The position numbers were made by a program, and so were the translations under genes. A DNA stretch of 64,000 nt. Source: Dyadobacter alkalitolerans DSM 23607. GTDB lineage: Bacteria > Bacteroidota > Bacteroidia > Cytophagales > Spirosomataceae. Within the stretch, counting starts at the first letter, position 1. Each line of letters begins with the position of its first letter. The notes under the pieces are model-generated. The model had not been told where the DNA came from. It did not search any database and was given only the letters and a program-made list of their open reading frames with translations. This document shows, in pieces, positions 1-7,247 of the stretch. The DNA lies in NCBI RefSeq assembly GCF_000428845.1, contig NZ_AUAS01000001.1, positions 62,001 through 126,000 on the forward strand, read 5' to 3'.

Positions 1-511
1 TCATACCGCGTTTTTTCAGTTCGGCACCTAGTTTATCGAGGTTTCTTGCCTGTTCAGCGAGTTCAGCGTCATTCTTATTTTCGGACCCGCCCCATTGAAG
101 CGGGTTGGGATTGGTGACAATGATCTTTGTATCAGCTGGTTTCAAAGCATCCGCAATTGCGAGCACAGATTCAATGGACTTGGTCGCCTCGTCAGCTTTA
201 TGTAAGGAACTGTTCACGTAAACCGATGGCATAGCAAGATGATTTTTTTTCAAAACCGGCAACAATTTGCCTACTTCATCTGCCTGGGTAAATGCGGGTT
301 CGTAGGCTTTGAGGCCGGTTGAAGAAAACTCTTTTAGCGAAGCATCCAGGTCGGCGCCCCATTCTTTTCCTTCACGGGCGTAAAATGTAATCCATGAATA
401 TTGGTTGCACGAAATGGGAAAAGTGGATGCCGGATTTTCAATTTCCGGCAAAAAAGTAGCTCCGACCGAGACAGCCAGCGAATTCATAAATGTTCTTCGA
501 TCGATGGTCAT
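1..511 (-). CDS. Tat-exported sugar phosphate isomerase/epimerase-like TIM-barrel protein (partial)
   Basis: About 170 N-terminal residues are present; the gene runs off the left edge, so the stop is not seen. It starts at the ATG at 511 and opens with MTIDRRTFMNSLAVSVGATF, a twin-arginine signal (RR at residues 5-6 before a hydrophobic stretch), implying export in folded form. The rest resembles the AP-endonuclease-2/xylose-isomerase-like TIM barrel family: an N-terminal strand (ISCNQYSW), a phrase like GLKAYEP and a later strand IIVTNPNPLQWGG. Substrate cannot be told; Bacteroidota carry many such secreted putative epimerases. It is divergent from the flavoprotein gene at 621. Family call is from overall look, not from catalytic residues, which lie beyond the edge. 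Confidence 0.7.
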   Translation of the reverse strand, partial: MTIDRRTFMNSLAVSVGATFLPEIENPASTFPISCNQYSWITFYAREGKEWGADLDASLKEFSSTGLKAYEPAFTQADEVGKLLPVLKKNHLAMPSVYVNSSLHKADEATKSIESVLAIADALKPADTKIIVTNPNPLQWGGSENKNDAELAEQARNLDKLGAELKKRGM

Positions 512-584
512 GACGTGAGGCTGTTTTGGAAAAGTCAGGTAATTTTAATCAAAGATGAAAACAGAAGAATATTACCGTCTTGCT

Positions 585-592
585 TACCTTTG
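585..592 (+). promoter_or_regulatory. Bacteroidota -7 box upstream of the COG2509 gene
   Basis: TACCTTTG followed by CA fits the TAnnTTTG box. It lies 28 bases before the ATG at 621 in the divergent gap. No good TTG -33 element is seen. Confidence 0.5.
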
Positions 593-620
593 CAGCATTA
601 AAGGATAAATCCCTTTCCCA

Positions 621-2207
621 ATGCACCAAACGCTTCAACTGACATTAGCGCCCGAAATCGCGCTGGACGACGAGAATTTTCGTCAGCATATCATTAAAAA
701 ATTGCGGCTGCGTCACAACGACACGCCCATTATCCGCAAAACCCGCCAATCCATTGATGCCCGCAGCCGGCAAGTGAAGGTGAATGTGCAGGCAGAAGTT
801 TATGTCAACGAAACCCCGCCTTCGCTCATCGGTTTCCAACTGGATTATCCCGACGTGAGTAAAAAGCCCCAGGCATTGATCATTGGCTGCGGTCCGGCAG
901 GCATGTTCGCCGCATTGCGGTTGATTGAGCTGGGCATTAAGCCGGTGATTTTTGAAAGAGGCAAAGATGTGCGCGCCAGACGCCGTGATCTGGCTGCTAT
1001 TAATAAGGAGCACATTGTTAATCCTGAATCCAATTATTGCTTTGGCGAAGGCGGTGCCGGGACTTATTCGGATGGAAAGCTATATACGCGCTCTAACAAG
1101 CGCGGTGACATTCGCCGGGTGCTGGAAATTTTCGTAGGCCACGGAGCCAGCGAGCAGATCCTCATCGACACACACCCGCACATCGGCACCAACAAGCTTC
1201 CGGTCGTGGTTTCCGAAATGCGCGAAAGCATATTGAAAGCGGGCGGCGAAATTCATTTTGACACAAAAGTAACCGACTTCATCATTGCCGAAGGTGAGTT
1301 AAAGGGAGTTATTACCGATGATAGTAAGGAACATCTGGGCATTGGCGTGATCCTGGCAACGGGACATTCGGCCAGGGACATTTACGAGCTGCTGGATGCG
1401 AAAAAGATCCTCATCGAGAGCAAATCATTTGCGATGGGCGTTCGTATTGAGCACCCGCAAAACACCATTGATAAGATCCAGTATCATTGCGAGACGGACC
1501 GTGGGCCTTACTTGCCCGCTGCTTCATATAGCCTGGTAACCCAAACGCGCTACAAAGGCATTCAGCGTGGCGTTTTCTCCTTTTGCATGTGTCCGGGTGG
1601 GTTCATTGTGCCTGCGGCGACGGCTTCCGGAGAAGTGGTCGTAAATGGCATGTCGCCTTCCCGCCGTGATTCGCCATATGCCAATTCGGGCATTGTGGTT
1701 TCGATTGAAGAGCATGATCTTTTGCCTTATAGAGAATTCGGTGCATTGGCTGGCTTGCAATATCAGAAGGAGATTGAACAGGCAGCTTGCCAGTTTGCCG
1801 GTGCCACGCAAACTGCTCCGGCTCAGCTGGCCGTGGATTTTGTAAAAGGAAAAGTTTCTTCGCAATTGCGCGACACATCTTACCAGCCGGGCTTGCAGTC
1901 TGTTGACCTGCGGGAGATTTTGCCAGCTGAAATTGCCTTTCCACTTAGCGAAGCACTTTCTGATTTTGGACAAAAAATGAGGGGTTATATGTCTGGAGAC
2001 GCGCAGTTGATTGGCGTTGAAAGCCGGACTTCCTCCCCCGTACGTATCCCCCGCGAACAGGAAACCTGCGAGCATCCCGAACTGAAAGGCTTATTCCCTT
2101 GCGGCGAAGGGGCCGGTTACGCCGGCGGCATTATGTCGGCCGCCATGGACGGCGAACGCTGCGCCCAGCAACTTGCAAAATTATACGCCAACAAGAAAAT
2201 CCAATAA
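621..2207 (+). CDS. FAD-dependent dehydrogenase, COG2509 family
   Basis: A 528-residue cytoplasmic flavoprotein of the family often annotated as NAD(P)/FAD-dependent oxidoreductase; its physiological substrate is unknown. Residues 1-80 form the N-terminal domain seen in this family. The FAD dinucleotide-binding motif GCGPAG is at 89-94, followed by the ribose-binding acidic residue in FERG (about 112). A glycine-rich stretch FGEGGAGTYSDGKLYTR lies near 141-157. The C-terminal FAD-contacting motif PCGEGAGYAGGIMSAAMDG near 498-516 closes the fold. Length is normal for the family. The start at 621 is supported by the -7 box just upstream. It is followed by a separate small-gene pair with its own promoter-like sequence. 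Confidence 0.9.
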   Translation: MHQTLQLTLAPEIALDDENFRQHIIKKLRLRHNDTPIIRKTRQSIDARSRQVKVNVQAEVYVNETPPSLIGFQLDYPDVSKKPQALIIGCGPAGMFAALRLIELGIKPVIFERGKDVRARRRDLAAINKEHIVNPESNYCFGEGGAGTYSDGKLYTRSNKRGDIRRVLEIFVGHGASEQILIDTHPHIGTNKLPVVVSEMRESILKAGGEIHFDTKVTDFIIAEGELKGVITDDSKEHLGIGVILATGHSARDIYELLDAKKILIESKSFAMGVRIEHPQNTIDKIQYHCETDRGPYLPAASYSLVTQTRYKGIQRGVFSFCMCPGGFIVPAATASGEVVVNGMSPSRRDSPYANSGIVVSIEEHDLLPYREFGALAGLQYQKEIEQAACQFAGATQTAPAQLAVDFVKGKVSSQLRDTSYQPGLQSVDLREILPAEIAFPLSEALSDFGQKMRGYMSGDAQLIGVESRTSSPVRIPREQETCEHPELKGLFPCGEGAGYAGGIMSAAMDGERCAQQLAKLYANKKIQ

Positions 2208-2231
2208 CTTCCGTATCCGTCGTTGTATTGT

Positions 2232-2239
2232 TATATTTG
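2232..2239 (+). promoter_or_regulatory. Bacteroidota -7 box before the DUF4160/DUF2442 pair
   Basis: TATATTTG followed by CA matches TAnnTTTG. It lies inside the longest possible reading frame of the next gene, which argues that translation starts downstream at 2283. Confidence 0.5.
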
Positions 2240-2282
2240 CATCAATGACGTTTGGAAGAAATTCCTTATCACACACTATTTT

Positions 2283-2516
2283 ATGCCAGAGATTTTCAGA
2301 ATGTTCGGGATGAAGTTTTTCTTTTACAGCCTTGAACATTTACCCATCCATATTCATGTCCGCAATGCGGACGGAACCGCCAAGTTTGAAATAAACCCGG
2401 TTAAACTGGTTGAAAGTCATGGCATTAAGCCTAAGGATCTCGTGCTTGCTGAGGCGCTGGTTGAAGAAAACAAAGAACTGATCACTGAAAAGTGGCAGCA
2501 GTTTCACGGCGAATGA
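2283..2516 (+). CDS. DUF4160 domain protein
   Basis: A 77-residue protein starting MPEIFRMFGMKFFFYS, the typical N-terminus of DUF4160, with the family core HLPIHIHVRNADG around residues 19-31. An open frame extends 20 codons further upstream, but the family start and the -7 box at 2232-2239 favour the ATG at 2283. The next gene, 30 bases on, is a DUF2442 protein; these two families are often found side by side in bacteria. No enzymatic residue set is obvious. The pair has a toxin-antitoxin-like look (two tiny adjacent genes), but that is inference and no activity should be assigned. Confidence 0.8.
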   Translation: MPEIFRMFGMKFFFYSLEHLPIHIHVRNADGTAKFEINPVKLVESHGIKPKDLVLAEALVEENKELITEKWQQFHGE

Positions 2517-2545
2517 GCATCTTAATTTTCTAACTATTGAATGAT

Positions 2546-2785
2546 ATGAAAATTAAAAACGTATGGTTCGACGACTCGAATATTTATGTTGTTACGGAAA
2601 GCGGACATACCATTGGCAATCCGCTGGAATGGTTTGCCAGGCTTAAAAATGCTACGACAGAACAACGGGAAAACTTTGAGATCGGCCCTGAGGGCAACAG
2701 CCTGCACTGGGAAGAAATTGATGAAGACCTGAGCCTGGAAAGTCTTTTCGATTTCAAGCGCGAACTGCATTATGCCAAAATCTGA
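2546..2785 (+). CDS. DUF2442 domain protein
   Basis: A 79-residue acidic protein starting MKIKNVWFDDSNIYVVTES, with the family signature of a short beta-rich N-terminus, a PLEWFARLKNAT segment (about 29-40) and the conserved HWEEIDEDLSLESL ending region (about 62-75). The ATG at 2546 is chosen; a TTG three codons earlier is also in frame. DUF2442 proteins are small partners of DUF4160 proteins and sometimes carry DNA-binding extensions; none is present here. Probable cotranscription with the preceding DUF4160 gene from the promoter at 2232. Function not established. Confidence 0.85.
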   Translation: MKIKNVWFDDSNIYVVTESGHTIGNPLEWFARLKNATTEQRENFEIGPEGNSLHWEEIDEDLSLESLFDFKRELHYAKI

Positions 2786-2815
2786 CACCAACACTCTACT
2801 CAACAACCTGCCTCT

Positions 2816-3469
2816 ATGGCCACTTTGGGATCATTTTCCTTGTTTGTTAATGCACTCACTCAAAAACTGAAATATCCGCTGCCGGGGGAATCGGCGCACC
2901 GGATCATGCAAGCTTCTTCAAAGCTCCGATTGACTTTCAAACCCAACGCCCGCACCCGAAAAAGCGCCGTTCTGGTTTTATTTTATCCTTATAAAGACGA
3001 AATTTATTTCCCGCTGATCCTTCGCCCAGCCTACGACGGCGTGCATTCCGGGCAAGTGGCATTCCCTGGCGGACGCTTCGAAAATACAGACGAAAATCTG
3101 ATCCGCACCGCCTTGCGCGAAGCGCAGGAAGAAATCGGCTTGCGCTTGAATGATGTCAAAATCCTGGGCGTTCTTACCGAATTATTCATCCCGGCAAGTA
3201 ACTTCTACGTTCTCCCGGTAATTGCCACAATGCCTTACCGCCCCGACTTTTACCCCGACCCGCGGGAAGTGGAAGATATTTTTGAGATCAAATTAGAAGA
3301 AATTTCTGATATTGAAATTATCGGTTCGAGCGACATACAAGTCCGTGGCGAACAGGTTCATGCACCGCATTATATGGTGCAGGGATACAAAATCTGGGGT
3401 GCCACAGCGATGATGATCAGTGAGCTTTTGACTGTTCTGAACGCGCCGGAAGGTGACCCGGAAAGCTAG
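2816..3469 (+). CDS. Nudix hydrolase, CoA pyrophosphatase type
   Basis: A 217-residue Nudix protein. The Nudix box is complete between residues 86 and 109: the glycine pair at GGRFEN, then LREAQEEIGL with the metal-binding REAQEE core. The preceding HSGQVAFPGG (77-86) is characteristic of the CoA-pyrophosphatase subfamily (NudL/YeaB, UPF0035), which cleaves CoA to 3',5'-ADP and 4'-phosphopantetheine. A basic N-terminal 50-residue extension precedes the domain, as is common in Bacteroidota members. It starts 30 bases after the DUF2442 gene and may be read through from it. Specificity for CoA is inferred from the signature, not proven. Confidence 0.88.
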   Translation: MATLGSFSLFVNALTQKLKYPLPGESAHRIMQASSKLRLTFKPNARTRKSAVLVLFYPYKDEIYFPLILRPAYDGVHSGQVAFPGGRFENTDENLIRTALREAQEEIGLRLNDVKILGVLTELFIPASNFYVLPVIATMPYRPDFYPDPREVEDIFEIKLEEISDIEIIGSSDIQVRGEQVHAPHYMVQGYKIWGATAMMISELLTVLNAPEGDPES

Positions 3470-3638
3470 AAATTAACGCTTTATTTGCTATATTAGCAGG
3501 TAATTCAAATCGATCTTCCGGTCAAGTCTGCGCTGTTCCGTCTTTCTGGAATGGTTCAGTGCTGCATCCCGAACCGGCTGATAGCGATTGTCTTACAAAT
3601 ATTTACTGAGTACTTAAAACCTGGTTCCTCCTTCATTT

Positions 3639-6467
3639 ATGGACGAAAACGGAGCTACGCCTGACGTAGAAGATAGCGGATTGCACGATAAACTGCCCAT
3701 TTCGGGACTATATGAAAGTTGGTTTCTTGATTATGCATCTTATGTAATTCTGGAACGCGCGGTTCCAGCCGTAGAAGATGGCCTTAAACCTGTTCAAAGG
3801 CGCATTATGCACGCTTTGAACGAGATGGACGACGGCCGTTTCAATAAAGTTGCCAATGTGGTAGGTTCTTCAATGCAATATCACCCGCATGGCGACGCCT
3901 CCATTTACGACGCCATTGTAAACATTGGCCAGAAAGAATTGCTTTTTGACACCCAGGGAAACTGGGGAGATATCCGCACCGGCGACGGGGCAGCGGCGGC
4001 GCGTTATATAGAAGTCCGTTTGTCGCGCTTTGCCAAAGAAATTGTTTTCAATGACGATACAACCGAATGGCAGCTTTCCTATGACGGCCGTAAGCGCGAG
4101 CCGGTAACATTGCCGGTGAAATTCCCGCTGCTGCTTTCCTTGGGCGTTGAAGGAATTGCGGTAGGCTTATCTACCAAAATTCTCCCACACAACTTCTGCG
4201 AGCTGATCGAAGCGTCAATCAACATTCTGCAAGGGAAAGAAGTCACGATCTATCCGGATTTTCTGACCGGCGGGCAAATTGACATTTCAAATTATAATGA
4301 TGGTCACAGAGGCGGAAAAGTAAGGGTTAGGGCCAGAATTGAGGAAGAGGATAAGAAAATGCTCGTGATCCGCGACATTCCGTTCGGGACTACGACGACG
4401 TCCATCATTGATTCGATCATTAAGGCCAATGATACGGGAAAAATCAAGATCCGGAAAGTGGTCGACAACACGGCTGCAGAGGTGGAGATCCAGGTGCATC
4501 TGGCGCCAGGGGTGTCGCCCGACATTACGATGGACGCGCTTTATGCGTTCACCGAATGTGAAGTTTCCATTTCGCCTAATGCTTGCATCATTATCGCCGA
4601 CAAGCCGCATTTTGTTGGGGTAACGGAAATTTTAAAATACAACACAGGCCAGACGGTTCATTTGCTACAACGAGAGCTTGAAATCAAGCGGTTAGCGTTG
4701 CTGGAAAAGATCCTGTATGGTTCTTTGGAAAAAATATTCATTGAAAACCGCATTTACCGTGACATTGAAGAATGCGAAACTTTCGAGGCTGTAATCCGCA
4801 CCATTGACAAAGGACTTGAACCCTACAAGCCGCAATTTTACCGTGAAATTACGGACGAAGACATTGTAGAACTGACCGAGATCAAGATCAAGCGTATTTC
4901 AAAATACGATGGCTACAAGGCGGACGAGTTGATGAAAAAGTGGCAGGAAGAATTGGCAGAAACCGAGGATAACCTGGTGCATATCACCCGTTTTGCCATT
5001 GAATATTATAAAGACCTGCTCAAAAAATACGGCAAAGGACGTGGCCGCAAAACCGAAATCCGGGCATTCAACCAGATCTCGGCGAACATTGTGGCAGCCA
5101 ATAATCAAAAATTATATGTGAACCGAGCCGAAGGTTTTATCGGTTACGGGCTCAAAAAGGACGAATTCGTAACAGACTGCTCGGACATTGACGACATTAT
5201 TGTTTTCAAATCCGACGGGAGATGTTTGGTTACGAAAATCCAGGAAAAGGTTTTCGTAGGAAAAGACATTATACACTGTGCAGTTTTTGTCAAAAACGAT
5301 GAACGCATGGTTTATAACCTCGTGTATCTGGATGGCAAAACGGGTGTTTCCTACATCAAAAGATGCCAGATCACCGCAGTCACCCGCGACCGTGAGTACG
5401 ATCTTACACAGGGCACGCCAAAATCCAAGATCACTTATTTCACGGCGAATGAAAACGGTGAAGCTGAGATCATTGCGGTGAGCTTATCGGCTCAGAGCAA
5501 GGCTAAAGTGAAGCAGTTTGACTTCAATTTTGCAGACTTGCTGATCAAGAACCGCAGTGCGATGGGAAACATTCTGACGAAATATCCTGTCAGGAAAATC
5601 ATATTGAAACAGGCCGGCCGCTCCACATTAGGCGGAGTCGATATGTGGTTCGATCCGATTATCGGACGCCTGAACCGCGATGAAAGAGGAGAATACTTAG
5701 GCAACTTCGGTCCTTCCGACAGCATACTTGTCATCTATAAAGAAGGGTCTTACGAGCTTACGAACTTTGACCTGACCAATCATTACGTCTCTAATGAAGT
5801 GGTTCTTGTCAAAAAGTTTGATCCGAAAATGGCCATAACGGCATTGTACTATGACGGCGGCCAGAAAAACCATTTCATCAAACGTTTTAACATTGAGACC
5901 TCTACGCGGGATAAAAAGTTTGTTTTTATCAGCGATGCCAAAAACAGCAAGTTACTGCTAGCCAGCACCGATAAGCGCCCGAGATTGGAAATTATCTTAC
6001 CCAAAACAGCCACCAAAGAGCAATCAAAAGAAGAATATGTGATTGAAGAAATGGTCGATGTGCGCGGCTGGCGGGCGATGGGAAACAAGCTTCCTAACGA
6101 CAAGTTCAAGGATGTGCGCTGGCTGGAATCCCTGCCAGAACCTGAGGAGGAAGCAGTTATAGCAGAAGTTGCCAATGAGGAGGTCTCGGATGAAGACAGT
6201 ACTACTGAGGACGTTGGGGGTGAGCAGATTGCCACTGAGGAAGTTGCAGATGAAGACATTAAGGTAGCGGAAGCTGCCGAACAAGAAGACAATGCGGGAG
6301 ATATTTCGCCAGCGGACGATAAGGCAAAATCAGAGACGGACGACTCAAAATCAGAGACGGACGAAAATGCAAAATTAGAGACTAGCGAAGACGCAAAACC
6401 AGAGACAAAGCCGAAAAAAGAGCCTAAAAAACGGAAGGATGAGAAAAACCAGCTGGGCCTTTTTTAA
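3639..6467 (+). CDS. parC: DNA topoisomerase IV subunit A
   Basis: A 942-residue type IIA topoisomerase A subunit; it cuts and rejoins DNA with the ParE ATPase subunit (not in this window) to decatenate chromosomes. The breakage-reunion domain starts near residue 20 (ISGLYESWFLDYASYVI); the conserved quinolone-pocket area HPHGDASIYDAI lies at 82-93 and the catalytic tyrosine is Y123 in AAAARYIEVRL. The C-terminal half carries divergent beta-pinwheel blades. The last 115 or so residues are a low-complexity tail: first acidic (many E, D, V), then repeated SETD/LETS/PETK units, ending in a lysine-rich stretch and NQLGLF. ParC rather than GyrA is chosen because a clear GyrA box (QRRGGxG) is not seen. 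Confidence 0.9.
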   Translation: MDENGATPDVEDSGLHDKLPISGLYESWFLDYASYVILERAVPAVEDGLKPVQRRIMHALNEMDDGRFNKVANVVGSSMQYHPHGDASIYDAIVNIGQKELLFDTQGNWGDIRTGDGAAAARYIEVRLSRFAKEIVFNDDTTEWQLSYDGRKREPVTLPVKFPLLLSLGVEGIAVGLSTKILPHNFCELIEASINILQGKEVTIYPDFLTGGQIDISNYNDGHRGGKVRVRARIEEEDKKMLVIRDIPFGTTTTSIIDSIIKANDTGKIKIRKVVDNTAAEVEIQVHLAPGVSPDITMDALYAFTECEVSISPNACIIIADKPHFVGVTEILKYNTGQTVHLLQRELEIKRLALLEKILYGSLEKIFIENRIYRDIEECETFEAVIRTIDKGLEPYKPQFYREITDEDIVELTEIKIKRISKYDGYKADELMKKWQEELAETEDNLVHITRFAIEYYKDLLKKYGKGRGRKTEIRAFNQISANIVAANNQKLYVNRAEGFIGYGLKKDEFVTDCSDIDDIIVFKSDGRCLVTKIQEKVFVGKDIIHCAVFVKNDERMVYNLVYLDGKTGVSYIKRCQITAVTRDREYDLTQGTPKSKITYFTANENGEAEIIAVSLSAQSKAKVKQFDFNFADLLIKNRSAMGNILTKYPVRKIILKQAGRSTLGGVDMWFDPIIGRLNRDERGEYLGNFGPSDSILVIYKEGSYELTNFDLTNHYVSNEVVLVKKFDPKMAITALYYDGGQKNHFIKRFNIETSTRDKKFVFISDAKNSKLLLASTDKRPRLEIILPKTATKEQSKEEYVIEEMVDVRGWRAMGNKLPNDKFKDVRWLESLPEPEEEAVIAEVANEEVSDEDSTTEDVGGEQIATEEVADEDIKVAEAAEQEDNAGDISPADDKAKSETDDSKSETDENAKLETSEDAKPETKPKKEPKKRKDEKNQLGLF

Positions 6468-6608
6468 GCGATTTATCAAAAAAATAAAAAGAAAGTCAGC
6501 AACGAAGAACGCTGCCCGATGCGTACGGTCTACTAGTATAACATCGTGTACAAAAGACCGGAATATTACAAAGAGTTGGTACATTAGAAGACAACTTCAA
6601 GTATACGA

Positions 6609-7247
6609 GTGAAAAATTTGATTAAAACCATATTACTCTTATTATTTGCGTGCATGGTTTTTATCTTGCTTTGTAACCTCTGGGTGGTGTATAATACAAG
6701 GCAGTACAACTACTTTTCAATCGAAAACCTGCCTTCCAATGATGTCGCATTGGTGTTGGGGACGAGCAAGAAATCCGAGAAAGGAAAAGAAAATCTTTTT
6801 TTCAAATACCGGATGGAGGCGACGGCCCGGTTGTTTAAAGAAGGAAAAATCAAGTACATTATTCTGAGCGGAAACAATGATTCCCAATACTATAATGAAC
6901 CGCTTGATATGCAAAGAGCGTTACTGAACCTGGGAATACCTGAGAATGTCATGACGCTGGATTATGCAGGGTTCAGGACATTCGATTCGATCATTCGTTG
7001 CAAAGAGGTTTTTAATCAGGACAACTTCACGATCATTTCACAAAATTTCCATAATGCAAGGGCACTATATATCGCTCATAATGAAGGCATTAATGCTATA
7101 TCATTTGCAGCGCAGGATGTGCCGGACGGATATTCGCTCCGGACATTGGTGCGCGAATATCTGGCAAGACCGAAGGCTGTTCTGGACGTTCATATACTGC
7201 GTCCCGCGGCAGATGTTACCTCTAACAATGAGATAAGAAAAAAATGA
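6609..7247 (+). CDS. SanA/YdcF-like DUF218 membrane-anchored protein
   Basis: A 212-residue protein starting with GTG at 6609. It has one N-terminal membrane anchor (about residues 6-27) and a DUF218 domain facing the periplasm: LVLGTS at 49-53, YRMEATARLFKEGK at 67-80, LSGNND at 86-91, and later FRTFDSI plus SQNFHNARALY. This order of motifs matches SanA-type members of the DUF218 family, which are linked to envelope barrier function in enterobacteria; the reaction is unknown. The stop overlaps the start of the next gene (ATGA at 7244-7247), so translation of the DUF5686 protein is probably coupled to it. Confidence 0.82.
   Translation: MKNLIKTILLLLFACMVFILLCNLWVVYNTRQYNYFSIENLPSNDVALVLGTSKKSEKGKENLFFKYRMEATARLFKEGKIKYIILSGNNDSQYYNEPLDMQRALLNLGIPENVMTLDYAGFRTFDSIIRCKEVFNQDNFTIISQNFHNARALYIAHNEGINAISFAAQDVPDGYSLRTLVREYLARPKAVLDVHILRPAADVTSNNEIRKK

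Noticed and set aside
1524..2075. 183-codon open frame on the minus strand
   Set aside because: It lies wholly antisense to the well-supported COG2509 flavoprotein and has no domain-like sequence.
2283..2785. Naming the DUF4160/DUF2442 pair a toxin-antitoxin system
   Set aside because: No toxin motif or DNA-binding domain is visible; only the layout suggests it.
3470..3638. tRNA or structured RNA before parC
   Set aside because: A GGTTC/GAACC pair near 3553-3573 caught the eye, but no cloverleaf or known motif can be built.
5849..6292. Serine-rich 147-codon minus-strand frame
   Set aside because: Its serine repeats are just the reverse of the acidic repeats in the ParC tail.
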